Shown here in pieces: positions 1 to 11,961 of a stretch of DNA of 64,000 nt. This DNA is from Tribonema minus (taxonomy: Eukaryota; Sar; Xanthophyceae; Tribonematales; Tribonemataceae), in NCBI GenBank assembly GCA_017506865.1, contig JAFCMP010000131.1:124001-188000 (forward strand). The letters run 5' to 3'. The notes beneath the pieces were generated by a model. The model had not been told where the DNA came from. It was given only the letters and a program-made list of their open reading frames with translations, and did not search any database. Position 1 is the stretch's first letter, and each line of letters opens with the position of its first letter. A program made the translations under genes and the position numbers.

Positions 1-1022
1 ACAGTCTGATGCGCCCTCAGACATCATGGACGTCGACCCCAATCCCGGCAGCCAGAACAGCAGCGCATTGGCCGTGATAGCGGGGCTTGCAGCAGGCTTT
101 CAAGCGTCAGACATGGCCGGCGACCCCGACGTCAACAGGGGCTGCAACTGTTAGAGCAGAAGCTCTGCCCACAGCTTCCGGGTCCTAGGCCACACCAGCC
201 ACCGCAACACGGCAGTGCGGCGGGTCTGCTCTGCTGATCATGATGCAGTGAGCAGTGCGTTTCCTGACAATCTCCTGGTACCTGCAGCCTGCGAGGTTTG
301 ATGAGGGTGACCTTGGCGGAGCAACGCTCAGCGGCACGCTATGTGACTGCCCAGGTCGGCGCCAACGACGACGCGCGCGGCATGATGCTGTCTCTGATGC
401 TCGACGAGGCGTCGAGGTGCGTGGCGCTGTACGCCGTGCCAGCGGGGGGGGCGCTGCCGGCGGGGTACGCACCTCCGCCCTCCGCGAGCGACTGGTACAC
501 GCCAGAGCAGGCGCAGGCCATGTACGAGCACAGCGGCATGCGCATGTGCACCATGCCCGAGGGGTCCGCCGTAGAGAGCCAGCAGCACGGCTGCATCTTT
601 GTAGACTTCCCCCGGCTGCTGCGAGCGTACGTCCAGCTCGGCAGCGGCGCTGACGGCATTTTCTTCGAGCCCATCATCAGCGAGCGTCACCGCGAGAACG
701 ATGCCGGTGTTGTAGTGATAGAGCGCGTCTACAGCGTGCGCGCCATCGAGGGCGTTGAGTTCTTCATTGAGCCCGACGCTCACGCAAACAGCACGCGCCC
801 CTGGTTGCAAGTCAGAATACCGGGAAACTGCGACAGTAGCCCACAGCGACGGCGGCCACTGATCCGGGAATGCGTGCCGGTCATCCTCAGCTCGTGGTTC
901 GGCGGCATCACCGCTCAGCGACCGCTCAGTGCGCAACACCCTGCTGCCTACTTAGTGACTGGCATGCTCACCATCCGCCCCGCATCGGCTGCGCACGCAC
1001 AGGCCGCAGCAGCCGCCGCCGC

Positions 1023-1053
<31 letters not shown>

Positions 1054-1068
1054 GCCCCCCATGCCTAG
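1..1068 (+). pseudogene. First tandem copy of poly-alanine-tailed unknown protein, broken in its N-terminal half; left-truncated by window
   Basis: This copy aligns along its length with the intact-looking copy at 4.3-5.4 kb. Its acidic start (SDAPSDIMDVD) reads open from base 2 but meets a TAG at about 152-154. The region equivalent to the second copy's RFDEGDLAEQRS reads RFDEGDLGGA here because one extra T near base 313 shifts the frame. The C-terminal half is open from an ATG at 301 to a TAG ending at 1068, and keeps WYTPEQAQAMYEHSGMRM, GCIFVDFPRLL and a run of about 18 alanines encoded by GCC repeats. I do not recognise the family. It could still make a shorter protein from 301, but the stop plus frameshift against a close paralogue favour decay. 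The true start lies left of the window. Confidence 0.6.
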
Positions 1069-4041
1069 TTCTTGACAGTCCGCCGGCCGCCAATTAGAGC
1101 GGCCGCGCGTTGAAGTCGTGTCTTGTTGGCGTCGGTGCACAAGAAGTTTTGTCCTCAGTCTGCACACACAGGTCGCAACATAGGTTCAGAAATCAGTGAT
1201 GGTGCTGCACAATTGTGATACTCACTCCGATTTGGTGGCATTTTGAGGGTACTACTGAGTACAGAGGTTCAACTTTAAGCTACTGTTACTTCAGCCCCCC
1301 CCCCCCCTCTCGCACATTTTGATGCTACACAGCCTCCATACCATGCAGTGATTGCCATTGCCGCTGATTACGCATTTGTGTCAGTGTGTGTTGCCGCTCT
1401 GCTGTTTGCTGGCACTCTGCGCACTTCAACTGCAACAAAGTGAATGAGTCGTGCGACATCATGCCATTTGACCATATTGAGGCTTGCATACATGCCGCGT
1501 ACCACATACGGGCTACGTAGCTTATGTGCACTCTGACGCCTGTCATGTGCTTTAGATGCTGAGTTTGGGGTGCCTGTGTGCATCTTGCCAATGGTTGCCA
1601 TGCGGCGCAATGAACACGTGCTGCTGCATGACTTGCCAATTCAGTGGCTATGACGCTTGATGGTCAACGCTCATCACACTCTGGTGTAGCATCTTGTGTC
1701 GTAGCGACGATGGAAACAAGGTACGTGTAACACTTCTGTCACACGGTGCCAGTGGTGCAAGAACCGTGGGACAAACAGTATGATAGAATATCAATGACTG
1801 AGCGCTGCGCGGGCAGCAGTTGCACCATTCTTCGTGTGTCTGGTGGTGCCCTCCTAAGCTTGCAAACACTACCAAGGTAGATGAAGCTTTGATGTTTTGT
1901 ATGAAGCTTGAGCACTGAGCACAGTCGGCAGTACTGCAGCGCTGCTCAGGTGTGGCTGCTGCACACGTCTCGCTGAAGGAGTGGGCCTGGTAGATACCTA
2001 CACCAGTGTGAAACATGTGTGTGGGAGGGCAGGCGCGGTCAATGACAACTTTTGATGTTGATTGAAGCCTTGGTGGAAGTGGCAATGCGCGCAATGTGCG
2101 CTGGCAGATAGCCCTGCCGGTCATGATGCGTCTGTACACGTAACTCATGCTTCACCAGCTACATATCTCACAATTTAATGTATCCTACGTACACGTGAAA
2201 CATGTGCGCACGAGCGTCACATACCTGATGGAGTTGGCGACCAGCGCGGCGCATGCGCGTGGCGCTTGTGTGCGAGTCTGCCACGGGGAGTCGACGTGGT
2301 ACAGCCGGTGGCATGCCAGTGGGATGGTGAGCGGCTGCTCAATAGGGCAATGGTGTGCCACGCGGTCATCACAATGTCCTGCGTGCACGCGTGCGAGGAG
2401 TCTTGCTGAGTTGACACCTCATCACGTGGCAGTGCTCTGCTGGACCTGATGATCAGCCCCTAGGATTTGCATGTGGTGACCAATTCAGTCGCATATGCAT
2501 GTGATCAGCGCAGTCGTTCACCCGCATGCCATCCCAAGTAATACTATGACTTCCGCCTGACCCGCGTAGCATAGTAGCAGTTGTCGCCAGTTCGTGTGTG
2601 CAGTGCCAGCATGCGACCGCTGACACAACTTATGGATGCACTCTGCCACGCAAAGATCATGCCGTGGTCCATAGTGTACAGCACTTTTTTTCTAAAGTGC
2701 AAAGGTGACTAACATCTCAGCACTCTGAATGCAGCCGCGGCTACTTGGTGTGGAGCAGAAAGCAGTTCAGTCAAGAAACAATTCTCAGGACGGTGGTGAT
2801 AGATGCACAAGCGCACCGCAATATGTCTTGCTGATGAAGACAGCTGCATCTACTCCCACGTTCTTGAAAGCATTTTGTATGGCGGACTTATCAAACATGC
2901 CAACCAGCATCGCAAATTCAGGCAACAGGCTGAGCTCGGCTGTTGATGATCACTCCGACGCAAGTAATGATGCGGCACGGTCCTCAGTGCGAAGAGCGCT
3001 TTCATCAGGTTGGTGCTGCTGAATTGACGACCGCGAAGGCGTCAACCTTTGTACTGCGAAGTTTTTTCATTTACACTCAGCCCACCTCGTGTAGTGCATT
3101 CGCGCATGCAACTACAGGCCCTGGTGAATAGTGAGCAGAGAGACGGCGCGGCAACTGCAACAATTTATCATTGCAAGCAACAAATCCCCTCCAGTAAACC
3201 TTATGCAAAAGTGATGACTGTCTTTCCGGCCAGATGAACCGTAGTCGTTATGTATTGCTTATGCATCAGGAAGCTACACTGCGATGTCTACAGGACGTAC
3301 CTGAGTGCGGTATCTGGTATCACCAGTTCAGCGCCCAACTCAAGGCCGCAACACCAACAGGCGTCTCCGGCCGCTTGTGGGAGAGACACTGTGTCGGCAG
3401 CGACATCGGTCACGCGGCTCCAGGTTCATCAGCTCCATCCACACTCGGACAACTTCCTCACAACTTCAAGCGTTTCACTAGCAGAAACGGCACTCGGGAG
3501 TGTCTCAGTTCAAGACTCAATGAAATCAATGGTGCGCTCAGGCAGAAACTTTTGCCTTTGAGGTACTCACTGAACACAAGGCACTTTTAGAACAGAGGCG
3601 CCCCCTGAGGAGGCGTTCATTTGCTGTGATACCCGTTTCAGGCCATTCAGGGGTGGTGGGAGCAGCATTTCAGTGTCATCATGCCTTCAACAGATGCACA
3701 CCCTGCACATGAAGGGGGGTGGGACAGCCTCAGCAAAAACATCCGACTGAACTTACGCCTGTGACAGTGGTAGGGGCAGTGCAGACACAATGATCAGGCT
3801 TCAAGGAGTTCAAGCTGCCCGACCGCCGGAATGTGATGCAGCTGCGGCAGCAACAGTGATATCATGACACCAGGCAGTGCCATGATGGTGATGTAGGGTT
3901 AGGGTTTGGGGTGAGGGTTAGGGTTGGGGTTGAAGCCAGCTGGGCACTGCAGCTGCTGCTAGTGCAGGCACATGGTCTCAATAGCATCACAAGGCTTCAC
4001 TGACCGCCAGACTACCTAGCAACTAGTCCGATGCAGCTGCG
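1069..4041. other. Intergenic, part of the duplicated unit; no gene seen
   Basis: Short open frames only, none with a recognisable domain or codon bias. Bases 1069-1640 are the duplicated 3' flank. A telomere-like tract (variants of TTAGGG/TTTGGGG) lies at about 3894-3930 just before the second gene copy, and a related tract sits at 6535-6560 before the fourth unit. Confidence 0.5.
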
Positions 4042-5388
4042 GTGCCATCGGTGACATCACATGCAGCTGAGCATCCAGAGTGCGTGCCTCTTCTGGGCAG
4101 CGCAGGGCAGGGCCAGGCAGTACCACCGTCACGGCGACGGCCCCAAGGCTTCAGGGGCGCTGGGGGCAGCCAAGTAGCATTCCAAAAAAGACTCGCTCTG
4201 ATAGCACAGTTGGCAGTTGCACGTAGCAGGCATGCCAGTCACAACTTCAGCAGTGCCTTTGACTCGGCGTCTGACTCAGAAGCGGACCCCGATTACGAGC
4301 CAGACTCAGAGTCGGACTCGGCCTCCGACGCAGAGTCTGATGTGGCGTCAGACATCATGGACGTCGACGCCAGCCCCGCCGGCGCCAGCCAGTTTAAGTT
4401 CGACAGCAACTCACGAGCAACAGACATGATGGACGTCGACCCCCCCATCAACAGCCACAACAGCAGGGCCCACAGCGTCGGGGTCCTCGGCCACGTCAGC
4501 CGCGGCAACGGCAGCTGGGCGACACGGCAGCGCGGCGGGTGTGCTCTGCTGATCAGCGAGCACATACGCTGCCTGCCCATGTTCCAGTACCTGCAGCCTG
4601 CGAGGTTCGACGAGGGTGACCTGGCGGAGCAGCGCTCAGCAGCACGCCACGTGACTGCACAGATCGGCGCCAACGACGACGCGCGAGGCATGATGCTGGA
4701 CCTGATGCTCGACGAGGCGTCAAGGTGCGTGGCGCTGTACACCGTGCCAGCGGGGGGGGCGCTGCCGGCGGGGTACGCACCTCCGCCCTCCGCGAGCGAC
4801 TGGTACACGCCAGAGCAGGCGCAGGCCATGTTCGAGCACAGCGGCATGCGCATGTGCACCATGCCCGGGGGGCCCGCCATAGAGAGCCAGCAGCACGGCT
4901 GCATCTTCGTGGACTTCCCCCGGCTGCTGCGAGCGTACGTCCAGCTCGGCAGCGGCGCTGACGACATTTTCTTCGAGCCCGTCATGAGCGAGCGTCACCG
5001 CGTGAATGACGCCGGTGCTGTAGTGATAGAGCGCGTCTACAGCGTGCGTCCAATCGAGGGCGTTGACTTCTTCATTGAGCCCGACGGTCACGCAAACAGC
5101 ACGCGCCCCTGGCAGAGGGTCAGTATTCCGGGGCACCGCGACAGTGACAACGCACAGCGGCAGCGGCCACCAATCCGACAATGCGTGCCGGTCATTCTCA
5201 GCGCGTGGTTCGGCGGCATCACCGCTCAGCGGCCGCTCAGCGCGCAGCACCCTGCTGCCAACTTAGTGACTGGCATGCTCACCATCCGCCCCGCATCGGC
5301 TGCGCACGCACAGGCCGCAGCAGCCGCCGCCGCTGCCGCCGCCGCCGCTGCTGCTGCCGCCGCTGCCGCCGCAGCCCCCCATGCCTAG
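4042..5388 (+). CDS. Unknown acidic protein with C-terminal poly-alanine tail (second tandem copy)
   Basis: One open frame of up to 448 codons; no family recognised. From N to C: a Pro/Arg/Gly-rich stretch (residues 1-70), an acidic Ser/Asp/Glu segment (75-105, SDSEADPDYEPDSESDS), two DIMDVD/DMMDVD repeats, a globular-looking region (180-425) containing PARFDEGDL, WYTPEQAQAMFEHSGMRM, GCIFVDFPRLLRAYVQLG, DIFFEP and ILSAWFGGIT, then about 21 alanines. The globular part is the conserved core shared with the broken copy at 0.3-1.07 kb. The frame opens with GTG at 4042 and the first in-frame ATG is near 4357, inside the acidic segment, so either the product starts there or an upstream exon supplies the start. 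The stretch 4195-4223 is a 5' half-tRNA sequence read as protein (RLALIAQLAVAR). Confidence 0.55.
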   Translation: MPSVTSHAAEHPECVPLLGSAGQGQAVPPSRRRPQGFRGAGGSQVAFQKRLALIAQLAVARSRHASHNFSSAFDSASDSEADPDYEPDSESDSASDAESDVASDIMDVDASPAGASQFKFDSNSRATDMMDVDPPINSHNSRAHSVGVLGHVSRGNGSWATRQRGGCALLISEHIRCLPMFQYLQPARFDEGDLAEQRSAARHVTAQIGANDDARGMMLDLMLDEASRCVALYTVPAGGALPAGYAPPPSASDWYTPEQAQAMFEHSGMRMCTMPGGPAIESQQHGCIFVDFPRLLRAYVQLGSGADDIFFEPVMSERHRVNDAGAVVIERVYSVRPIEGVDFFIEPDGHANSTRPWQRVSIPGHRDSDNAQRQRPPIRQCVPVILSAWFGGITAQRPLSAQHPAANLVTGMLTIRPASAAHAQAAAAAAAAAAAAAAAAAAAAAPHA

Positions 5389-6416
5389 TTCTTGACAGTC
5401 CGCCGGCTGCCAATTAGAGCGGCCATGTGTTGAGGTCTTGTCCTGCTTCCGTGGGTGCACATTGCCAAGAAGTTTTGCCTTGAGTCTGCACACACAGATC
5501 GCACAATTGGTTCAGATACACAGTGCCCCTGCACTTCAAGTTGTGGCGGTACAAACAACCTTCAGTCACTTGGTGGTACTTAGTACTACTTTGTACACAC
5601 TGTCAGGCTCAAAGTCTCAGACTGCTGGTTTTGTCAGCCCCCTCTGACAGATTATGGTGCTACGACAGGCTGCGTGTCATACAGTGATTGCCGCTGCCGC
5701 TGATTATGCGTTTGTGTCAGTGTGTGTCGCTACTCTGCTGTTGGCTGGCACTGTGCGTACTTCAACTGCAACAAAGTGAATGAGTCGTGCGACATCATGC
5801 CAATTAAGCCATGTAACCATCATGGTGTTGCACTACATAGCATGCAGTACGCGCCGCCATGTGCACTCTGATGATTCCGGCTGCCATTTGCATTGTAATG
5901 CTGGTGTGGTGTGCTCGTATGCAAAGCGGTGAACGTGATGCTGTAATGTACACTGTCAGCCTCTAGGAGCCCCCTCCCCACTGTGGCACCCCCCCCTCCC
6001 CCCCCCCCTAAGGGGGCATTTGTTTACACACATGGCAGAGTGTGAGTCACGGTGATGGCACCAGATCAGGCTGCACTCACTGTCCGGGCCAGAGGTAGTA
6101 CTGTACACGACTATCTGTGGCCAGCCTAGGACTGAGTGCATCCAGTCCCCAGCATCCAGACATGATGCGAGGAGCTCAATACCATGGGTAGGGGCAGGGC
6201 TCAGCTCGACACCATCAGGCTTGCCTGACTGACCGCCGGAATGTGATGCAGCAGCTGCTGCAGTGCGGCAGCGTCAGTGAGATGCATCCACTGGCAGGGT
6301 GCCTGCTCTGTGGCAGCCGCTGCAGCGTAGCGCAGGGCCAGGCAATGCTACCACCTAGTAGCTCCACAGCCCTTCAGGGGCGGCGGGAGCAGCGAGACAG
6401 CATCCAAAAAATTCAA

Positions 6417-6443
6417 GCTCTGATAGCACAGTTGGCAGTTGCA
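6417..6443 (+). repeat. 5' half-tRNA-Thr fragment (A box only)
   Basis: Identical to the first 27 nt of the tRNA at 6704, with the same kind of upstream flank (GAGCAGCGAGA then CATCCAAAAAA). It diverges before the anticodon loop. A similar 29-nt fragment is at 4195-4223, inside the open frame of the second gene copy. Confidence 0.8.
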
Positions 6444-6703
6444 TGTATTAGCAGGCCGCCTGCCAGTCGCCTACTGGTACTAGTAGGTGTGACTCTCTGA
6501 GTATGGTACTCAGCGACTCAAGGCACTAACGGTCATGTAGGGTTAGGGTTAGGGTTTGACCCTGACCTAGTGCTGCAGATCCAGAGGTAATACTACATGT
6601 AGGTGTTCTGGGCGGCGCAGGGCAGGGCCAGGCACCACACCGCCCCACGTACTACGGCCTCCAGGTGCGGTTGGAGCAGCGAGATAGTATCCAAAAAAGA
6701 AAA

Positions 6704-6777
6704 GCTCTGATAGCACAGTTGGCAGTTGCACGCGCTTAGTAAGCGCGAGGTCGCCGGTTCGAATCCGGCTTAGAGCT
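6704..6777 (+). tRNA. tRNA-Thr, anticodon AGT
   Basis: A full cloverleaf folds here. The acceptor stem GCTCTGA pairs with TTAGAGC (one G-T pair). The D arm holds the A box TAGCACAGTTGG. The anticodon stem CGCGC/GCGCG is five G-C pairs around loop TTAGTAA, giving anticodon AGT at 6738-6740 for threonine codon ACT. The variable loop is AGGTC, and the T arm GCCGG-TTCGAAT-CCGGC is the B box. There is no intron. A T5 run at 6782-6786 is the expected Pol III terminator. The D stem has only three strong pairs. Its 5' half, with about 50 bp of upstream flank, is repeated at 4195 and 6417. Confidence 0.93.
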
Positions 6778-8674
6778 TAAATTTTTCGATTTTTAACACA
6801 GGGGCACTTGTAGCATCGTGTGATCTTTTTTTCAAACCTTTTCTCAAGTCTAGGAAGCCCTTTTGGTTCGAACGCAGAACTGTGCGCCATAAACTCACCT
6901 CAGAGAGCTTTTTTCCCCTCTCTACAGAGGCCATCCCACTTTTCTTGAACAGCACAGCCTCCGGGGTTATCGATTGCAGTCTAGACTGCTGTCTCGGACT
7001 GCTTACTAATAGGCTACATGCATGCAGTCTGCACTGCAGTCTCAGTAGACTGCAGGCTAGACTGCTCTGACGTGTGGACTGCACTGGCTGAAGTATGCAG
7101 ATGTAGATGTTTGTGCATGCATTCCAATATGCTTGCAAGTATATTCGCCCCTTCCCTTGCAGCCAGGCAGATAGGTGAACAACAGCCCTACTAGTAGATT
7201 CAGCCCCAGCCCTACTAGTAGGAGTCAACTATAGTTGTTGTATCGTTATGAGTATAGGTGTTGGCATGCGTGAGGTACTGCGCGGTGCTGTGGGCCGTGC
7301 CCCTTTGGACCTAGCTCGCTTGCGCACTTGACGAAGTTACTGCAAGCCCAATGTGCTCAGAATTTGCAGTTTCAGCACAAATAGTAGTCTGCTATAGGTA
7401 TACCAACTTGTGTTTGAAACACCCGCCACTCCAAGTAGTATGAATCACACATGCATACATGTCACAAAGATGTCTGCAGTTTTGGTGCCCTGGTCTGATA
7501 GTATGCGCGCGTAGACGTTGTTCATGTTAGCATTCTATCATATATGCAATGCATATGTCTGTTTCGTCACTACACGTGTCAAAGAGACACTCGTGTGCCC
7601 CCACTTGATTACGGGTGACATAGTGATCTGCAGGCTGATATTAGTACACTTTGGCGGCGGCGGCGTTTGAGTGGTTGTCGTTGAGACACTTTCAGACTGT
7701 CACACGACATGTAGATTCCGTACAGCAAGCTTCATGTTAGATGCCATTCATCTGGGCTTTTTCGCGCCCTGAGCGAGAATCAATAAAAAGTACACTGCTG
7801 GGCATCGCTGACCCGGTCGACACCTCAAGTGTGCGGCTGCACCGTCACTGCAACTGTTAACTTGACCTGAAGTGTGAGAGTGGTCGACGCAACGCATCTG
7901 GGTATCTGTGTGACTCTATGTGGAGACCACCATGGGCTGCGCAACCTCTAGAACTCTGAGGCATATATAAGCTAGCTACAAGCCTTGAAGCTGCCATTGA
8001 CACCCCTCACTCAGCTCCTCAGGCCTCGACCCAGCGAGTGCTCAGCTTTTGAAGTGCCCGTACGTGAGAAGCCCTGAGTACTCCAAGTACGCACTCGTGC
8101 ATGGTCGCCAGGTATATATGCAAAGCCAAGGCGCTGAAGGCTCTTTGCCGATGTGCAGCCGCTGAGCGATTAAGCATGGACCTCATCCGTGGCACCTTCA
8201 TTGAACAAGGCAACTTCAAGTTTGTATCAAGGAGGCAAGAGAGGGAGCTAGCCATGCTGAGAGTTTTTGGAGAGATGCAGTGGTGTAGAATACGTATATG
8301 GTTGGTGCAACTTCACTGATCAACTTCAGTGATGCAACTTCACTGTTGTAGTTGCAATGTTCCCTTCCTCCGAAAAACACCGATGTGGCTGTTCGTGGAA
8401 TTCAATCAGTAACGGATCTTGAAAACGGATCTTTCGATAAAGAAATCCGACGCCTGCGCACGGGTCAACAACTGGCCGGCATCCATATGGTGCCGCCCAC
8501 TAGCAGTCGGTGAAGCGCGAGGCACACCCTGAAGGCGGACAAACTACAGGACAAACAAACCACGGGAAGCACCTCGCCAAGCCTTGCCGCATCAAAAGCT
8601 CAACGCGGCGGCGCTGAGTGTCTCACCCGCAGCTGCAGCTGCACTTTTTTAGGTCTACACACAGGCGCAGAGAC
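6778..8674. other. Intergenic; no gene recognised
   Basis: After the tRNA terminator there is imperfect CTGCAGTCTAGACTGC-type repetition at about 6970-7085. A TATA-like CATATATAAG lies near 7963. Small open frames near 8.0-8.3 kb have no recognisable content. The last few hundred bases presumably hold the promoter of the 8675 gene. Confidence 0.35.
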
Positions 8675-11133
8675 ATGGCAACTTTGGATGATGTGCTAGC
8701 GGCCATTGCCATGTTGAGGCTGGAGATGCACCAGCTGCAGTCGAGCCTGGACAACAAGGTGGCCAGACTGCACGAAGACACTGCGGACTTTGCGGAGGCT
8801 TTGGAGCGCAAGATAGACGCGCTCTCATTGCAGATCGACAGCAGCAGCTCCGCTGAGGGCGCACTTTGCAATACCGAAAGGGGTAACAGATCCCTGGTTC
8901 TCCCGTCCAGCCTGCACCGCTGCAGTAGCGACAGAGACAGGCAAAGCTCCGCAGAGAGCAGCCAGTCCTGCCCGCAACAGCTCTCGAGCTCGTCGAAGGT
9001 GAGGCGTCCTGCGGGAACACCACAGCTGTTGCAGTGAAGCGGAGGTACTTATTGTTGAGATGCACCACACGTTGTCGCTAGCGGGCTTGCTCCAACCCGC
9101 AATTCCTGAGCTCACAACTCTTGATGATGCCAGTCGAGAGCAACACTTTGGCTTTAGCGGCGCCCGCATTCATCGCAAACGGCATCATCCAAGCGTCTGC
9201 TCACCAACTTGATGTGCTCTGTGTGTATCCTCATCTTCGCGCTTTGTCAGGTGCTATACCAGCTTGTTTCGTCACGTGCGGAGTGCGACGACGTCGAGGA
9301 CCAATCGCTGGCGCTGGAACGCTTGCAGGTGCACATCCCACAGGGAGACAAAATGTACTGTAGTAATACAACCTGATTCAGCTGCTTTGTTCAAAGAACA
9401 AACAGCAATGCACCCCCATTTGAAGCCTCCCGCTCAAAGTTTGCGTGCATACCATATCCCAGGTACAGTGCTTGTGCTTGGAGTCAATAATGGTGCTAGC
9501 AGCAGCGGCGGTGCCTATTGACCTGCATGTGCAACTCTGTACAACAGGGCAGTAGGGTGACATCATCTACACTTCCACCATTGGCCATAGCTTGCCTGCA
9601 TATGCCGCATGTCAGCCCTGTATTGCATGATCACAGATGTGGGGCTGCGCGGCACGCTGCAGCATGATCGCGTTGGGTTGTATGCCCTGCATGCACAGCA
9701 GTGTCACAAAGTGTGACACTGTATATTCATTCGTGACACGGGGGCACTGAGGTGCTGCATGTTTAGTCTGACAGCCCCCACTGCGGTAGGCTCCTGCATG
9801 GAGCGTCCTTGGCATGATGGCAGACCACAGTGCGGCAGCGGTAGCAGCAGCGCAGCCGATGATTGTGTTCACCCCTCGTGGTCAATGCATCGCCATCAAT
9901 CGCTCTTGTGCACTGCCGTTGTCTGCCCCTGTGCAGAGGGGTGCTGCGGATGAGAGCGGCGGCAGTGCTGTACCCACTGGCATGTCCACAAGCTTCTCAG
10001 CGGAAAGGTGCGTGCCGGTCGCCTGCCTCTGCGTACGTAGCAGGGGTGCAAGTGACAGTATACAGCTGCTCTCGCAGATACCTTTCGTCAGCTCGCACTT
10101 GAGTGTAAGCTCAGTAGGTCTGATGGCGGCGATGTGCACAGCATCGCGCAAACCGGCCCAGCTCACATGCGCCTGATCACCCGGCACAGGAATACCTTGC
10201 GCACTGTGCACTGTGCTGGTGTGGCGCTACATGCGCGACAAGCCGCAGTGTGCTGCGGCAGCGGTGACCCGCCCGCATGTGTCACCTGCTATTACGCAAG
10301 TGTTGCTTTCGGTTCTGCGGCGGCGGCTGACGCCCGTGCTTGCTGCGCACGTGCCGCCGCGCTGCAGTTCTGGCGACGCGTCGCAGCGCTTTCAGCCGAC
10401 GCACCGGGAGCAGGCGCAGCGCTCGCAGCAAGTCCCCGCCGCCATGGTTGAAGCAAACGGCAGCAGCGCTCAGGCGGACAAGCAGACCGTGCTGAGCGGT
10501 GCAGCGCCAGCGAACGGCTATGGCCCCTGCAACGGCAGCACCGCCCCCTGGTCTCGCAGCGGCGCAAGCAGCGGAGCAGCTGATGACGCGGCAGCAGTCC
10601 AGCACTCATGCTGCCGCAGCAGCAGCAGCAGCAGTGGCAACGCTGCTCAAGCTCCGGCAGTGAGCGGTGTAGAACGGAGCAGCGGCGACTGCTGCGGTGG
10701 CCAGCGCAGCAGCGGCAGCGACCCTGTCAAGAGCGGAAATGGAGGAGGCGAGGCGACTGGTGACGGCAACCAGAGCCGGCGCGGCAGCGACTGCAGCTAC
10801 GGTAGCGCAGCGGCGCACGGCTTTGTGGTGCTGTCGCCGCCGCCACTCATCATGCGCTTGCCCGGCGTCGCGGCGGCAGCGGCGGCGGAGGCGGCAGCGG
10901 CAGCGGCAGCAGCAGCGGCGGCGTCTCGGAATACGGCGATCGCACCGGAGGGCGCAGCTCTGCTGCGACAGCAGCAGTCGGCGGGCTTTGCGGTGCCGGC
11001 ATGGGATCACAGGCTGGAGCGGGGCGCGGGCGATGGCAATGCCACACGCGCTGCTGCCGGCATCGCTGCAGCTGGCGGCTGCCGCGCTGTGCGAGCCGAG
11101 GCAAAGGGCTGCGGCGAGATGGCGGCGGTGTGA
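8675..11133 (+). CDS. Four-exon coiled-coil protein with Ser/Ala/Gly-rich low-complexity C-terminus
   Basis: Proposed exons: 8675-8998, 9251-9328, 9790-10007, 10368-11133 (462 codons with stop). All four join in phase (0, 0, 2), which supports the model. Residues 1-60 (MATLDDVLAAIAMLRLEMHQ...) have heptad spacing of a coiled coil, and exon 2 (LYQLVSSRAECDDVEDQSLA) continues in that style. Exon 3 carries PMIVFTPRGQCIAINRS. Exon 4 is low complexity, rich in Ser, Gly and Ala, with an 11-alanine run and VVLSPPPLIMRLPG. Donors are GTGAGG, GTGCAC and GTGCGT; the exon 3 acceptor (TAG) is the weakest call. I do not recognise a family; the coiled coil suggests oligomerisation or scaffolding, which is inference. 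The antisense frame over exon 4 is a composition shadow. Confidence 0.55.
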
Positions 11134-11961
11134 GCCACATGGGCAGCCGAGCGCTGCAGTATAGGTATGATCCATCAATTCGCATGGCTGTTTCGGCGGC
11201 GGCAGCATGCGCACACAGGCCCAAAAGCTGCTGTTCCAGCGCTTGCGCCTCCACGTGTACCGGCATGCCGGCAGAGCGCAGCGCGCTCTAGTGCGTCTTC
11301 GCGGTCCGTCTATCAGGTGTTGGGTGGCGCCCCCTGCCAGTGTGCACGGGTAGCTGCACATCCCGTCCCCCCGTGCGTGTACATGTGTACGCAAGTACTC
11401 AGTGGTGGTGTGAGAGAGTCCGCTCCAGATTAGGCCATTCAACTGCTCCGGATATGTGTGTGAAATGGCTTCAACGCACACAGTTACGGTGCCACTGTCA
11501 TTTCCTCTGGTGGCACGCAGTGTCAGCTTCTGCAATTTCCGGAGGCCAGGCGCTGTTGTCGAACTGCATCCGCTCTTCTTTTCTGTTTTGAACGTGTACA
11601 TAGCACAGCCCAGCTGTTGGGTACGCACTTTGTTTTTTTTTGTGTGGTGCTTTCTCTGCTTAGTGTATTGAGCCCATACCTACGCCTCGTATGCCATTGA
11701 ATGCTATGATTTCTTGCCTTCAACTTGAACTACTTAAGTTGTTTCTTGCTTGACACTTGCCGAAATTGCCACTATCCAGTCGTGTTATCATAAAATTATC
11801 TGCTAATACTGTGCAGCTGTTTATGATGAGGGCAAACACATACAAAAGAGTTGACGTTAGATTCGCAACACAGAGGGATTTTCAGTCACCAAGTGGCGCG
11901 GCACGACTTGCAGTTTCCACATGAAGAAAAAGGGAGGATATTTTGCACTCACGAGGGATGC
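11134..11961. other. Intergenic; 5' flank of the deubiquitinase gene
   Basis: No recognisable gene. The 11.6-11.85 kb part is AT-richer and probably holds the promoter and 5' UTR of the USP10-like gene. The reading frame is open leftwards to 11851, but without an ATG before 11962. Confidence 0.4.

Larger units (their letters stand above)
1..6777. repeat. Tandem segmental duplication, period about 4.3 kb, with partial third and fourth units
   Basis: Bases 1-1640 match about 4340-5900 in order: gene, poly-Ala tail, then 3' flank with shared blocks such as TTCTTGACAGTCCGCCGG (1069 and 5389) and GAATGAGTCGTGCGACATCA (about 1443 and 5778). The 5' flank and start of the second copy (about 3770-4260) recur partly at 6190-6480 and again at 6600-6730. 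The last unit ends in a complete tRNA gene. No intact third gene body is present. Confidence 0.8.

Noticed and set aside
328..939. Minus-strand frame opposite the first poly-Ala gene copy (also 4293-4985 and 4720-5250)
   Set aside because: Shadow frames of the duplicated sense gene; they are conserved between copies only because the DNA is.
10606..11628. 340-codon minus-strand frame rich in Ala/Arg/Cys
   Set aside because: It lies opposite the GC-biased exon 4 of the 8675 gene and consists of CGC/GCC/GCA codons produced by the sense-strand repeats; no domain or splice support.
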